In this document: piece by piece, positions 1 through 13,758 of the stretch
Layout of the letters: every line of letters begins with the position of its first letter
How positions within the stretch are numbered: position 1 is the first letter of the stretch
From: Chondrosia reniformis
Taxonomy: Eukaryota; Porifera; Demospongiae; Chondrillida; Chondrillidae
NCBI GenBank assembly: GCA_947172415.1
Contig: OX359202.1
Location: 3,818,001-3,882,000, forward strand
Direction of reading: 5' to 3'
Length of the DNA stretch: 64,000 nt
Translations under genes and position numbers: made by a program
The notes under the pieces: generated by a model
Database searches by the model: none
What the model was told of the DNA's origin: nothing
Seen by the model: the letters and a program-made list of their open reading frames with translations, nothing else

Positions 1-1194
1 CAGGACCCACTGCAGTTATTGGCCAAAAGAGTATCAAAGACATTGGAGGAGGGAGATTTCAGGGGAGCTGTACGCCTAACGTGCTCAGAGGATTCCATTG
101 TGAATAACAGTGAAGACACCATAGCTGCTTTGAGATCTAAGCATCCACCTCCCCATCCACAATCCACTCCGTCTGAGGCACCTAGCAGAAGTGCAATGAC
201 AGTTAATGAAGTAGATGTGATGCAGGCAATACGATCTTTCCCCAAAGGCTCAGCAGGTGGCCCCGATGGCCTCCGACCACAACATCTTCAAGACATGGTT
301 GGGACATCAGCCGGTGCTGAGGGCATCTTGCTACTGCAATCTCTCACTGCCTTCACCAACCTTGTGCTTACAGGAGACATCCCTGCTGAGATACGGCCCT
401 TCTTCTGTGGGGCTTCCCTCACAGCACTTAATAAGAAGGATGGAGGGGTAAGACCCATTGCAGTGGGTTGTACCCTTTGGCGTCTTGTAGCAAAGGTGGC
501 CAGCAGGTCTGTCATGGAGAGAATGGGCCAGTACCTATCACCCTTACAACTTGGGTATGGCACCCCCCTCGGTGCGGAGGCAGCAGTCCATGTGTCTAGA
601 TTATATCTGCTTCTACTGCCACCTGATCATGTCTTTTTGAAACTTGATTTTAGGAATGCCTTTAATACAATCGGAAGAGATAAAATTTTATCAGCTGCTA
701 GAGACATGGTACCTGAAATTTTCCCCTTCATTTTTGCATGCTATTCTGCACCCTCAACCTTATTCTTCCGAGATACCACCATACTGTCTGCTGAGGGTGT
801 TCAGCAAGGGGACCCCTTGGGCCCTTTACTGTTTAGTCTCGTGATCCACCAATTGATACTTCAGTTGAGGTCGGAGCTTCGCATCTTTTACCTGGATGAT
901 GGCACTTTGGGAGATCCTGAAGGGGAGGTCTTACAAGACTTTCAGTTCATTGAACGTGAAGCGGAATATCTGGGCCTTGACCTGAACCGAAGAAAGACAG
1001 AACTAATTTGTGCAGAGCAAGCTGGCAGGAAGATCCTGGATGCTGCCCCTACCCTGTGCAAAGTCCCCCCAGAACAGGCTGTCATCCTGGGATCACCCAT
1101 TGGCCAGAGAGACTCAGTTGAAACCTCCCTTGCCGACAAGACACAGCACCTTGAAGACCATGGGAGCAAGGTTGAGCCACTTTTCCAAACATGA
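1..1194 (+). pseudogene. LINE reverse transcriptase domain (fingers and palm)
   Basis: The open frame enters from the left edge (the first residues read QDPLQLLAKRVSK) and runs to a TGA at 1192-1194. RT motifs appear in order, counting from base 19: SAGGPDGLRPQHL near residue 80; VRPIAVGCTLWRLVAK near 145-159; the catalytic LKLDFRNAFN near 207-216 with its aspartate at about 210; GVQQGDPLGPLLF at 260-272; and FYLDDG at 290-295 with the paired catalytic aspartates. LNRRKTELI near 322-330 is the usual segment after the palm. The last 25 or so residues after about 1165 are a frame-shifted artefact, because the family-like continuation (ARLSHFSKHDAITLLRYS) lies in the next frame. It would copy the element RNA at a nicked chromosomal target. 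All three catalytic aspartates remain, but the protein is severed from its endonuclease. Confidence 0.9.
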
Positions 1195-2353
1195 TGCCAT
1201 CACCCTGTTGCGCTATTCCATAGCCATCCCAAAGGTACTGTACCTGCTAAGGACTGCGCCATGTTTCCAGTCTCTGCTTCTCAAGTCCTTTGACCTAGAG
1301 CTTCACTCTTGTCTCAGTGCCATCCTCAATGTTGATCTGGTCGACAATTCGGCATGGACCCAGGCAACCTTACCCATTGGGTTTGGAGGTATTGGGGTCT
1401 GCAACACATCACAGCTTGCACCATCTGCCTTCCTGGCTTCTGCTGCTGGTTGTGTGAGCCTCACTGAACAGATCCTGCCACCTAGGCTGCATGGCGTCTC
1501 CCACCCAGCAGCTAAGGAGGCTCTATAGGAGTGGAGAATGGGTCACAGTCATCAGCCTCCAGTCTCCCCTGGAAACATTCACCAAAGATCTTGGGACCAG
1601 CCACGTGTCCAAGCTATCCTTGATGGTCTCCTTGATACCACCACTGACCCCAAGGACCGAGCAAGGCTCTTGGTAGCCTCCACAAAGGAGTCAGGTGCTT
1701 GGCTGAATTCCCAACCAATCACATCCCTGGGTTTACGCATGGATGACGAGGTGGTACGTATAGCTGTTGGGCTTCGCCTGGGTGTTCCACTGTGCCACCC
1801 ACACACATGCTGCCATTGTGGTACCCTTGTGGACAAACAGGCCACCCACGGTCTCAGCTGCTAAAAAAGCGAGGGTCGCCATTCCCGTCATGCAGCTTTT
1901 AACGACATCATTAAGCGCTCCTTGGTGGCGGCACAGATTCCATCAATGTTGGAGCCTACAGGGCTTTGCAGATCAGATGGCAAGAGACCCGATGGGGTTA
2001 CGATCATCCCCTGGAGGTCAGGCCACACCCTCATCTGGGATGCTACATGTACTGATACCTTTGCTGTATCGCATCTGGACCGGGCTGCAAGGGAGGCAGG
2101 GGCTATTGCAGCATTGGCGGAGCAAAGAAAGAAAGGCAAGTACCTTGACTTAGCCCAGACGCACCACTTTGTTGCAGTTGTTGTGGAGACGGTTGGTGCC
2201 ATGGGTAGTGATGCCCTGGACTTTTTTGCTGACATTGGCAGCCGAATCAGAGCGGTCACTAATGAAGCACAATCACTGGCCTTCATCCTGCAGCAGGTGT
2301 CTGTGGCCCTCCAGCGAGACAACGCTGCCTCAGTCCTGGGGACCTTCGGGTGA
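1166..2353 (+). pseudogene. LINE C-terminal part: thumb, CCHC zinc knuckle and restriction-like endonuclease
   Basis: This continues the RT gene in the second frame. After the thumb-like segment (LLRYSIAIPKVLYLLRTAPC), an in-frame TAG lies at 1526-1528 and a TAA at 1862-1864; the protein pattern runs straight through both. A CX2CX9HX3C zinc knuckle (CHCGTLVDKQATHGLSC) sits just before the TAA. Then comes the PD-(D/E)XK-type endonuclease signature: KRPDGV near 1980-2000 followed by HTLIWDATCTDTF near 2026-2061. The protein ends at TGA 2351-2353. In R2-group LINEs this endonuclease makes the nick that primes reverse transcription. The two stops and the upstream frameshift show inactivity. The start of this fragment is set by the frame change, not by a start codon. 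Confidence 0.85.
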
Positions 2354-2528
2354 ACTTATTATTTTTATGATTGATAATTGAACTGGAAAGTATGTATATA
2401 TTATTTATTTGTCATAAACAAGAAACAATATTACTTATTGATTGCATTGTAAACGTTACTTTTATGTTATATTGTATTTTGATTTTCTGAGATTAGTTAG
2501 CTCTTTTTCTTATAATAGTAAAAACAAC
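2354..2528 (+). other. 3' untranslated tail of the LINE
   Basis: This A+T-rich, non-repetitive stretch lies between the LINE stop codon and the first 13-bp satellite units. It ends in an A-rich run (AATAGTAAAAAC) that merges with satellite, consistent with a short A-rich 3' end. No coding content is seen. The junction with satellite is uncertain by about 10 bp. Confidence 0.6.
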
Positions 2529-5500
2529 TAGAACATACAACTAGTACAGAGCTAGTATATACAACTAGTATAAACATTCAACTAGTACACAGAACGTGTA
2601 CATACAATTAGCACATACATCTAGTACTTTCAACTAGTACATATAACAAGTTCAAACACCTACTACATATAACTAATACATAAACATATAACTAGTATAT
2701 ATGAATAGTACACACACATGGTACATACAACTAGAAACTAGTACATACAACTAGAACATACAACTAGTACATAGCTAGTACATACAACTGGTATATACAT
2801 ACAACTAGTACATAAAATTAATAGGTAAAACTAGTTCATACAACTAGTAACTAGGGCTAGTACATACAACTAGTACATTCAACTAGTATATACAACTAGT
2901 TCATAAAACTAGTATACAGCTAGTACAAAGAACTAGTGCATACATCTTGTACATACAACTGGTTCATATCTAGTACGAACAACTGGTACATACACCCAGT
3001 ACATACAATTGTAATGGGTACATATAAGTGGTACATACAAATAGTACATACAAAAATTTCAAAAAAGTTGTACATACAACTAGTACTTATAACTGGTACA
3101 TATGACTAGTACATACACATATAATTAGCACATAAATATAGTACATGCAACTAGTTGAGAAAACTTGTTCACACCAACAAACAAGTAGTTCATAGAACCA
3201 GTTCATTCCTAAAACCTAGTATAACTTGTACTAGAACCTAAAACTAGTTCAAACATCTAGTACATACAACTAGTACATACAACTAGTACATACAACTAGT
3301 ACATACAACTAGTATATACAACTAGTACATATAACTAGTACATACAACAGTTACACACTACTTATACATTCAACTAGTAAAAATAACTACTACATTTGAC
3401 TAGTATATACAAATAGTATTGAGTACATACAACAAGTGCATACAATTAGTACGCACAGATAGTACATACAGCTAGTAAATATTCCTTGTACATACTACTA
3501 GTACATAAAACTAGTACATATAACTGGTAAATATAACTAATACATATAAACAGTACATACAACTAGTTCATAAAACTAGTTCATTCAACTAGTACATTCC
3601 ACAAGTATCTAGTACATACAACTACAACCTACCTAGTACATAGTATAACTAGTACAGGAATCAACAACTGGTACATACACATAGTACATACAACTAGTAC
3701 TTATAAATAGTACATACAACTAGAAACTAGTAACTAGTACATTTCTTGTACATACAATTAGTACATAGAACTAGTACATACAACTAGCACCTCCCTAGTC
3801 TCTAATATAACTAGGCTTTTAACCTACAACTAGTATATACAATTAGTACATACAATTAGTACATAAAACTGGTTCAAACAAACAACACATGTAGTATAGA
3901 GAACAAGTTCCTTCCTAGTTCCTAGTATAACTAGCTACAACTAGTTCAAAGGACTAGTACATACAACTAGTACAAAGCTAGTACATACAACTAGTATCAA
4001 CATACAACTAGAACACAGAACGTGTACATACAATTAGCACATCAACTAGTACTTTCAATTAGTACATATTACAAGTACAAACACCTACTACATATAAGAA
4101 GTACACACACCTGCTACATAAAACTAATAGATAAACATATAACTGGTATATATGAATAGTACCTACACATAGTACATACAAATAGAAGCTAGTACATACA
4201 ATTAGTATATATATAAAACTAGTACATTTAACTAGTACATACAACTGGTATATACATACAACTTGTACATACAAGTAGTACATAAAATTCGTAGGTACAA
4301 CTAGTTTATAAAATTAGTAACTAGTAAATATAATTCTTACATGTGACTAGTACATACAACTGGAACATACAACTAGTGCATGCAACTAATACATACAACT
4401 AGGACATATAACTAGTACATAAACCTACTACATACAACTAGTACATACACGTAGACCTAGTAAATGTAAATAGTACATACAAATAGTACATACAGCTAGC
4501 GCTACAACAAGTAAATATAATTAGTACACACACATATAAATAGAACATACAAATTATAAATACAACTAGTACATACAACTAGTACGTACAACTGGTATAT
4601 ACAACTAGTATATACATACAACTATATAGTACACAGAACTTGTACTTACAATTAGCATATGCAACTACTACATACAACGAATACATACAACTAGTACATG
4701 AAACTAGTACATATAACTAGTACATATAACTATTACATATGACTAGTACATACACAAATAATTAGCACATAAATATAGTACATGCAACTAGTGCAGGAAA
4801 CTAGTTCACACCAACCAACAAATAGTTCTAAAATTAGTTCATACCTAGTACCTAGTATAACTTGTACTAGAACCTAATATTAGTTCAAACATCTAGTACA
4901 TACAACTAGTACATACAACTAGAACATACAAAAAGTACATACAACTAGTACATGCAACAAGTATCTAGTACATACAACTAGAACCTACCTAGTACATAGT
5001 ATAAATAGTACAAGAATCAACAACTGGAACACACACATAGTACATACAACTAGTACGTACAACTAGTGCATAGAACTAATACATACAACTGGACTTTACA
5101 ACTATTAACTAGTACATACAACTAGTACATAAATTTAATAGTTACAACTAGTTCATACAACTATTAACTAGTACATACAACTAGTACATGCAAATAGGAC
5201 ATACAAATCGTACTTGCAACTAATATATACAACTAGTACCTACAACTAGTACATATAACTGGAACTAGAACAGAAAACTAGAACATACAACTACTACTAA
5301 CAACTAGTAACGAGAACATACAACTAGTACATTAAACTAGTATGCACAACATGTACATGCAGCTAGTACATGCAACTTGTACATACAATTAGTTGATAAA
5401 ATTAGTACATATAACTAGTACATACAAATTGGAATGAAAACATAAAACTAGTACATTGAACTATTACACAAAACTTGTACATAAAAAACTAGTAAATAGT

Positions 5501-8500
5501 ACAATCAGCTAGGACATACAACTGTTACAAACAACTAGGTCATACTACTGGTATATACAACTAGGTCATATAACTACCTTATATAACAAGTACATACAAG
5601 TAGTTTCTAATACATATAACTATATAGTCCCTCCCTAGTACCTAGTTTAACCAGTACTAGAACCTACAACTAGTACATCCAAAAAGTGCATACAATTAGT
5701 ACACACAAATAGTACATAAAGCTAGTAATTATAACTAGTACATACTACTAGTACATATACCTTGTACATATAACTGGTATATATAACTAGTACAAATAAA
5801 CAGTACATACCACTAGTTCATAAAACTAGTTCATACAACTAGCACATACAACAAGTATCTAGTACATACAAATAGAACCTAACTAGTACATAGTATAACT
5901 AGCACAAGGATCAACAACTGGTACATACACATAGTACATACAACTAGTTCTAACAACTAGTACATACAACTAGAAACTAGTAAATACTCCTAGTTCATAG
6001 AATGGGTACAAAATACTATATAGAACATACAGCTTGAATATACATCTAGTACATAGCTAATATTAACAACTAGAATATACATACAACTATTAAGTACAAC
6101 TGGTACATAACTAGTACATAGAAATAGTACATACAACTAGTACATACCAAATAGTACAAACACCTAGCCCATTCAATTTGTACACACAACTAGTACATTT
6201 AACTAGTCCATATAACTAGGACAAACAACTAGGAAATATAACTAGTAAATACACATATACCTAGTAATTATGAATAGTACATACAACTAGTACATACTAT
6301 TTACAATTAGGTCGTATAACTAGTTCACAACTATTAACTAGTACATATAACCAGTACATGCAACTAGTACATACAACTAGTACATACAACAAGTTCATAA
6401 AACTAGTACATACAACTAGTTCCTACAACTAGTATTTACAATTAGTACGTACAACTAGTTCATACAACTAGTAACTAGTACATATAACTAGTACATTCAA
6501 CTAGTACATACACCAACTACATATAACTAGTAAATACACATGTACCTTATAATTATAAATAATACATACAACTAGTACATACAGCTAGAGTATACAACTA
6601 GTATATACAACTAGTTCATAAACATATAACCACTACATTCATATAACTGGTACTTTTGTATTGTACATACACATAGCACATATATATAAACAGTAGATAA
6701 AAATAGTACATACATCTGCTACATTTAACTAGTACCTACAATTTGTAAATATAAATAGAATTAGTTCATAAAACTAGCACATACAACTAGAACATGTAAC
6801 TAGTACATACCACTAGTACATCATAACAGTTCACACAAATAGTATATACAAGTAGTACATACAACTAGAACATACAACTAGTACAACATAAAACTAGTAC
6901 ATACACCTACTACATATATCTAGTACATACACGTATACCTAGTAAATATAAATAGTACATACAATTAGTACATACAGCTAACGCATACAACTAGTACGTA
7001 TAACTAGTACACACACATATAAATAGAACATACAAATAGTAAATACAACTAGTACATACAACTAGTACCTACAACTAGTACATTCAACTAGTATCTAGTA
7101 TATACAACTAGAACATACAACTAGTACATAGCTAGTAATTACAACTAGTATATACATACAACTAGTACACAGAACTTGTACGTACAATTAGTACATGCAA
7201 CTCCTCCATACAACTAATACATACAACTAGTACCTAAAACTAGTAAATATAGCTAGTTCTAGTACATATAACTAGTACACACACCTATTACATATAACTA
7301 ATGTATAAAAATATAACTAGTTCAAATAAATAGTGACTCCAAATAGTATATACAACTAGTACCTCCCTAGAACCTACAACTAGTATATACCACAAGTTCA
7401 TACAACTAGTACATACAACTAGTACATGTAACTAGTACATATAACTATTACATATGACTAGCACATACACAAATAACTAGTAAATAAACATAGTACATAC
7501 AACTAGTACAGAAAAGTAGTTGACACAAACAAACAAGTAGCTCATAGAACTAGTTCATTCATTTAATTAGTACATACAACAATTACACATTACCTATACA
7601 TTCAACTAGTACAAATTCCTACTGTATTCGACTAGTACATACCAATAGTATTGAGTACATACAACTAGTCCATACAACTACTACATATAACTAGTACATT
7701 CAACTAGTACATTCAACTAGTACATACAACTAGGACAAACAACTAGGATATATGACTAGCACATACACCAACTACATGTCACTAGTAATTACACATATAC
7801 CTTGTAATTATAAATAGTACATACAACTAGTACATACAGCTAGTGCCTACAACTAGTATATATAACTAGTTCACAAATATATAACTACTACATACATTAA
7901 ACTGGTACTTATAAATAGTGCATACAAAAGGTACAAATAGTACATTCAACGTGAACATACAACGAGTACAAACAACTAGGATATATAACTAGTACATACA
8001 CCTACTAAATACAACTAGTTCTTACACATATACCTAGTAAATATAAATAGTACATACAACTAGTATATATATATAACAGTAGTACATTTAACTAGTACAT
8101 AAAACTAGTATATATATACAAAGAGTACATTCAACTAGTACATAATATTAGTAGGTACAACTAGTTCACACAACTAGTACATACAACAAATTCATAAACC
8201 TAGTATATAGCTAATTGAAACAACTAGTCCATACATCTTGTACATACAACTGGTTCATATCTAGTACGTACAACTAGTACATACAACTAGTACATCCAAC
8301 TAGTACATACAATTATTACATACAACTACCACATACAACTTGTACATACAACTAGCACCTAGAACTAGTAAATATAACTAGTATTAGTACATACAACTAG
8401 TAGATAGAATTAGTACATACAACCAGCACATACAGCTAGTACGTACAAATAATACATATACCTAGTACTTAAACATATAAATAGTACATACAACTAGTAC

Positions 8501-11500
8501 AATTACACACAACCGGTACATACAACTAGTACATACAATTAGTATCCAGGACTTCAACCTACAACTAGTACATACAACTAGTATATACAATTAGTACAAA
8601 AACTAGTTCAAACAAACAAACAAGTAGTATATAGAACAAGTTACTTCCTAGTTCCTAGTATAACTTCTACAAAGAGTTCAAAAAACTAGTACATACAACT
8701 AGTACATACAATTAGTCACTAGTACATACAACTAAAACATACAACTAGAACATATAAATACTACATTTGATTGGAACATACAAATAGTATCGAGTACATA
8801 CAACTACTATATACAGCTAGAACATTCAACTAGTATATACAACTACTACATAAAGAGGAAACTAGTACATACAATTAGTACATAGCTACTACATACAACT
8901 AGTATTTACATACAACTAGTGCATACAACTAATACTTACAATTAGTACATACAACTACTACATCCAACTACTACATACAACCAGTACCTACAACTAGTTA
9001 ATATTACTAGTACTAGTACATAGAACTGGTACATACATCTAATACGTTAAAATAGTACTAACAACTAGTACATACAACAAATGCCTACTTAGTACCTAAT
9101 ATAACTAGTCCTAGAACCAACAATTAGTACATACAGCTAGCGGATACACGTAGTACAGGCAACTTGTACATACAACTGTTACATACAACTACTACATATA
9201 ACCAGTACATACCCATATAACTAGTATTTAAAAATAGTACATACACCTAGTACAAACAACAAGTACAAACAAAACGTACATACAACTAGTACATACAACT
9301 AGTACCCACAACTACATACAACTAGTATATACATACAACTAGTACGTTCAACTGGTACATAACTAGAACATACAACTTGTACATAACTAGTACATACAAC
9401 TTGTACATAGTGTAACCCAAAGCTCTCTTTAGGTTTAGTTCCCCTATAGGCTCTTTTTACAGAATAGGCATATGGCACGTAGGAAAATGGTATCCTAGAT
9501 TTTTCATAATGTGAGTACATAAAACTAGCATATACATCTACTACATAAACAACAAACTAGTATATACATACAACTGGTATATACAACTAGCACAAACAAT
9601 TAGTATATACAACTACTACATCCAACTACTACATACAACCAGTACCTACATATAGTAATTATAACTAGTAGCAGTACATAGTACTAGTACATACAAAAAG
9701 TATATACAATTAGTATATACAACTAGAAACTAGTACATACAACTAACTCATAGAACAAGTACATACACATATACCTAGAAAATATAAATAGTACATTCAA
9801 CTAGTACATACAGCTAGCGCATACAACTAGTACATAAAACTAGTACACAAACATATAACTAGTACATACAAATAGTAAATACAACTAGAACATACAACTA
9901 GTGCGTACAACTAGTACATGCAACTAGTTCATGCAACTAGTATCTGGTACATACAACTAAAACATACAAATATTTCAAAGCTAGTACATTCAACTAGTAC
10001 ATTTAACTAGTTCACACACCTACTACATTTAACTAGTACATACAACTGGTATATACATACAACTAGTACATACAACTAGTACATACAAGCAGTTCATAAA
10101 ATTCGTAGGTACAACTAATTCATAAAATTAGTAACTAGTAAATATAATTAGTACATGCGACTAGTATATACAACTAGTACAAACAACTAGAACATATAAC
10201 TAGTACATACACCTACTACATAAAACTGGTACATACACGTATACCTAGTAAAGGTAAATAGTAAATACAACTAGTACATATAGCTAGCGCATACAACTAG
10301 TACATAAAACTAGTACACAAACATATAACTAGTACATACAAATAGTAAATACAACTAGAACATACAACTAGTGCGTACAACTAGTACATGCAACTAGTAC
10401 ATGCAACTAGTATCTGGTACATACAACTAGAACATACAACTATTTCAAAGCTAGTACATTCAACTAGTATAAACATACAACTAGTACTTTCAACTAGTAC
10501 ATATAACAAGTTCACACACCTACTACATTTAAGTAGTATATACAACTGGTATATACATACAACTAGTACATACAACTAGTACATACAAGCAGTACATAAA
10601 ATTCGTAGGTTCAACTAGTTCAAAAAATTAGTAACTAGTAAATATAATTAGTACATGGGACTAGTACATACAACTAATACAAACAACTAGTGCATGACAC
10701 TAGTACATACAACTAGGACATATAACTAGTACATACACCTACTACATAAAACTGGTACATACACGTATATCTAGTAAATGTAAATAGTACATACAACTAG
10801 TTCATATAGCTAGCGCATACAACTAGTAAACTAGTACACACACATATTAATAGTTCATACAAATAGTTAATACAACTGGTACATACAACTAGTACGTGCA
10901 ACTAGTACCTACAACTGGTATCTAGTACATTCAACTAGAACCTACAACTAGTACAGGGCTAGTATATACAATTAGTATATACATACAACTAGAACATACA
11001 ACTAGTACATATAAATAGTACATACAACTAGTGTCTAGTATATACAACTAGTACCTCCCTAGTCCCTAGTATAATTAGGACTAGAACCTACAATTAGTAT
11101 ATACTACTAGTACATGCGACTAGTACTTGCAACTAGTACATATAACTAGTACATATGACTATTACATTTGACTAGTACATACACATATAATTAGTACATA
11201 AATATAGTACATAAAACTAGTACAGAAAACTAGTTCACACAAACAAACAAGTAATTCTTAGAACTAGTTCATTCCTAGCTAGTATAGGTAACTTGTACAT
11301 AAAATCAGTACATAAAATTAGTACATACCACTAGTACATAAAACCAGTACATATGACTGGTACATATAACTAGTACATAAAAAGAGTACACACAACTAGT
11401 TCATAAAACTACTTCATACAACTAGTACATGCAACAAGTATCTAGTACATACAAATAATACCTACCTAGTACATAGTATAACTAGTACAAGAATCAACAA

Positions 11501-12294
11501 CTGCTAAACACACATAGTACATACAACTAGGACATATATCTAGTACATACATCTACTCCATTTAACTAGTAAATACACATATATATACCTAGTTATTATG
11601 AATAGTACATACAACTAGTACATACAGTTAGTGCATACAACTAGTTCATATAACTAGTAAACAAACATACAACCAGTAAATACATATATAGCTGGCACAT
11701 AAAAATAGTACATACGCATTGTACATACAATTAGTACATACTACAAGTACATACAACTATAAACCAGCACATACAACTGGTTCATAGAACGAGTACATAA
11801 TACTAGAATGTAAAACTTGTATATACAACTAGTGCATAGCTATTATTTATAACTAGTATATACATACAACCAGTACATACAACAGGTACATAACTAGTAC
11901 CTCCAACTACTAAATATAACTAAGACTAGTACATAAAACTAGTGAATACAACTACTACATATAACTAGTAAATACACATACCTTGTAATTATAAATAGTA
12001 CATACAACTAGTACATAAAAGTAGTACATAAAACTAGTATCTTTACATACAACTAGTACATACAACTAGTATCTACAACTAGTAAATATACCTAGTACTA
12101 GTCCATACAACTAGTACATACAACTAGTACTTGCAATTAGTACATATAACTAGTACACACATCTACCACATATAACTAATACATAAAAATATAACTAGTA
12201 CGTATAAATAGTATATAAACATAGTACATACAAGTAGTTCATACAACTACTAGTACATAGAACGAGTACATAAAACTAGGACCTATAACTAGTA
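2529..12294 (+). repeat. 13-bp satellite, forward block F1
   Basis: This is a degenerate tandem array of the 13-mer ACTAGTACATACA, about 9.8 kb long, with substitutions, one- to three-base indels and variant words. It is not uniform: landmark phrases such as TTCATTCCTAGTACCTAG (near 3200) and TTGGAATGAAAAC (near 5440) recur in other blocks and show a higher-order arrangement. Apparent open frames here, such as those near 4059-4283 and 10381-10579, are made of repeated tyrosine/valine or threonine/serine strings from the repeat and are not genes. A 92-bp retroposon fragment interrupts the array at 9413-9504. No promoter or gene is seen. Confidence 0.95.
9413..9504 (+). mobile_element. Truncated copy of the 249-bp retroposon (copy 1)
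   Basis: From about 9420 this matches the 3' part of the copies at 36166-36414 and 53308-53556: AAAGCTCTCTTTAGG, then CCCCTATAGGCTC, then GAATAGGCATAT, ending in GATTTTT. The left flank CATAGTG (9406-9412) and right flank CATAATG (9505-9511) form a 7-bp target duplication with one mismatch. The related satellite block near 37.90 kb has the same flanks without the insert, which proves an insertion. Loss of the 5' part with a kept 3' end is typical of target-primed reverse transcription. There is no coding capacity. Confidence 0.85.
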
Positions 12295-12304
12295 AACACC
12301 TACT
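12295..12304. repeat. Target-site duplication, left copy (AACACCTACT)
   Basis: The ten bases AACACCTACT flank the R4-like LINE on its 3' side and recur at 16642-16651 on its 5' side. The word ACACCTACTACATATAA is a common satellite phrase, so the duplicated bases come from the satellite target. Confidence 0.85.
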
Positions 12305-12572
12305 TTAGAAACAAAAGCCTTAACGGAGAACCTTGTTACTTCTTGCCTTAGTTTACTAAGGCAAGGAGTATCTGGCTTGGACAACCCTCAGTCAGTTATG
12401 TTTTCCTTTCTTTGGGTTTTTAGCCAGAAGCCTCGGCTTTGCCTCCTTCCGGCAGCAGCAGACAGGTGTGTGTCGGGCCAAAGTTGACTGTCATAATAGA
12501 AGGGAGTACCTCCATACACCAATCCACCACTGCTTTCCAGAGGTCGACAGGCAAGGACTGGGACAGGACTAC
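12305..12572 (-). other. 3' UTR of the R4-like LINE with a perfect 11-bp hairpin
   Basis: This is the non-coding 3' end of the element. Positions 12342-12365 form a hairpin with the perfect 11-bp stem CTTGCCTTAGT, a TT loop and ACTAAGGCAAG, 37 bases from the 3' boundary. The same hairpin, with two stem mismatches, is present in the copy at 63916-64000. LINE reverse transcriptases often recognise structure in the 3' UTR of their RNA, so this is a candidate recognition fold. The terminal bases on the element strand are GGCTTTTGTTTC followed by a few bases and the target duplication. Confidence 0.65.
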
Positions 12573-13298
12573 TTATCGTCCAGGCCCCAATCCCTCAACA
12601 GATAGATGTCGCCTCAATATCCTCACAGCCAAACATAGAACAGTTCTCTGTATGGCTCTCATCACTTCTACTGCACTTTTTGACAGCTTTGGAATTCCCC
12701 TAAGGTCTTCCAGGAGCGTCTCCACTGCCCCCAAAGCACCAATTATCATTGGGACTACCTTAATTCGGTAGCCCCTAAATTGTTTCCTTATATCAGCTGC
12801 CAGCTTTTGGTACTTTTGGAACTTCTCTTGCCATCTTCCATTAATATTGCTGTCAGTAGGAACTGACATCTCAATAATGTAGATGGACTTACATAGCCGA
12901 TCCTCAACCATTAAGTCTGGCCTTCTTTCTGTCATTTCATCATCTGTAAGGATACTAGGATCCCACAAGATTTTGACAGCCCTATTCTCATAGACTGGTT
13001 TTGCTTCTAGTTTGTAACAGGGCTCTTCCTGCTTGAATCCATATTCTTTCAACAGTCTCCACAACACTATTAGTATCGCCCGGTCATGTCTCTCTTTGTA
13101 GAGAGAAAATCCCTTGGGCTCACATATGTTTAGTATGTGTTTGACCGTTTCCATAGCCTTGCCACATTCTCTGCACATCAGGAGGCTAGAATTCCTCAGA
13201 ATCCTATTTTGGTGCCACCTAGTGTGCAGCACATCATTTTGGGCTGCGAGAATCAGAGCCTCAGTTTGAGGTCTGAGTCTCCCCTCAGAAAGCCACAC
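12573..13298 (-). pseudogene. R4-like LINE: zinc knuckle and restriction-like endonuclease
   Basis: This is an open stretch of 241 codons on the minus strand. A CX2CX8HX4C knuckle has its metal ligands at about residues 42, 45, 54 and 59 (CRECGKAMETVKHILNIC). A PD-(D/E)XK-like endonuclease follows, with ERRPDLM near 124-130, YIIEMSVPTDS near 140-150 and the KFQKYQKLA helix near 159-167, which suits the family's catalytic lysine/tyrosine segment. The final 70 residues are the usual C-terminal tail. It would nick target DNA to prime reverse transcription. This is the best preserved part of the element, but it is cut off from the RT by stops upstream. The first methionine here is internal to the original polyprotein, so it is not a true start. 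Confidence 0.85.
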
Positions 13299-13353
13299 AT
13301 AAGACTCCCTATTTGTGACTTGTCTGTGGTATGAGCCCTGGTGAGACTTTCGG

Positions 13354-13758
13354 CTAGGTTACTTTTAACCTTTCAGTCTGAGCCTCCCGGAGCTCACGTG
13401 CCACTCTCCTCCATTCTCTTACACTATTTTGTGAGGGATCTGTCTTCGGCCACATTTCCGGTTCTAGTTCTATTCCGTGGCTTCTCAGTATCAATCTGGC
13501 TTCTTTCAAGACAGTCCTCCTCTGCTTTGAGCACTCCCGCCACTTTTGGTGTTTAACCACAATGGCTATGAGTGGATCATTGGCAGTATGGAGGTATCTT
13601 GCCAGATTCACAACAGCCCTGTCATGATCTAAAGGAAAACTACAAGGCCCTCTACCACCTTGAGAGCGAGGCAAGTTCACTCTTTCAATGGGAGAGTTAT
13701 AGTGATGACACTGGTACTTTCTCATAATCTTTCTCACCATTCGGTCCAGCTTGTTCAC
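13354..13758 (-). pseudogene. R4-like LINE: RT thumb and linker region
   Basis: This is an open stretch of 134 codons. It contains MNKLDRMVRKIMRKYQCHH and then SPIERVNLPRSQGGRG, the conserved thumb/linker pattern (ER-x-LPR-x2-GGRG) of R4/Dong-type elements. It lies between the palm (13856-14381) and the knuckle-endonuclease part (12573-13298). It is in a different frame from the endonuclease segment, so at least one frameshift lies between 13300 and 13353. No independent gene is implied. Confidence 0.8.

Larger units (their letters stand above)
1..2528 (+). mobile_element. RLE-type LINE (non-LTR retrotransposon), 5' end outside window, decayed
   Basis: A reverse transcriptase is followed by a C-terminal CCHC zinc knuckle and a restriction-like endonuclease, the domain order of early-branching LINEs (R2, R4, CRE, NeSL, Hero and Utopia groups). 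The reading frame is open back to base 1, so the 5' part lies outside the window. The coding part ends at the TGA at 2351-2353 and an A+T-rich tail leads into satellite at about 2529. The frame is lost once near 1165 and there are two in-frame stops (TAG at 1526-1528, TAA at 1862-1864), so this copy is dead. The exact clade cannot be set by eye; the sequence differs clearly from the R4-like element at 12305-16641. The target duplication cannot be seen because the 5' end is missing. Confidence 0.88.

Noticed and set aside
4059-4283. Open frame of 74 codons on the minus strand, and similar ones at 9299-9520 and 10381-10579 on both strands
   Set aside because: The translations are strings such as YVLVVCTSY or STSTYN that come from the 13-bp repeat; frames stay open because the unit lacks stops in some registers.
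2529-12294. CRISPR-like array
   Set aside because: The repeat is 13 bp, contiguous and degenerate, with no unique spacers and no cas genes; the setting is eukaryotic.
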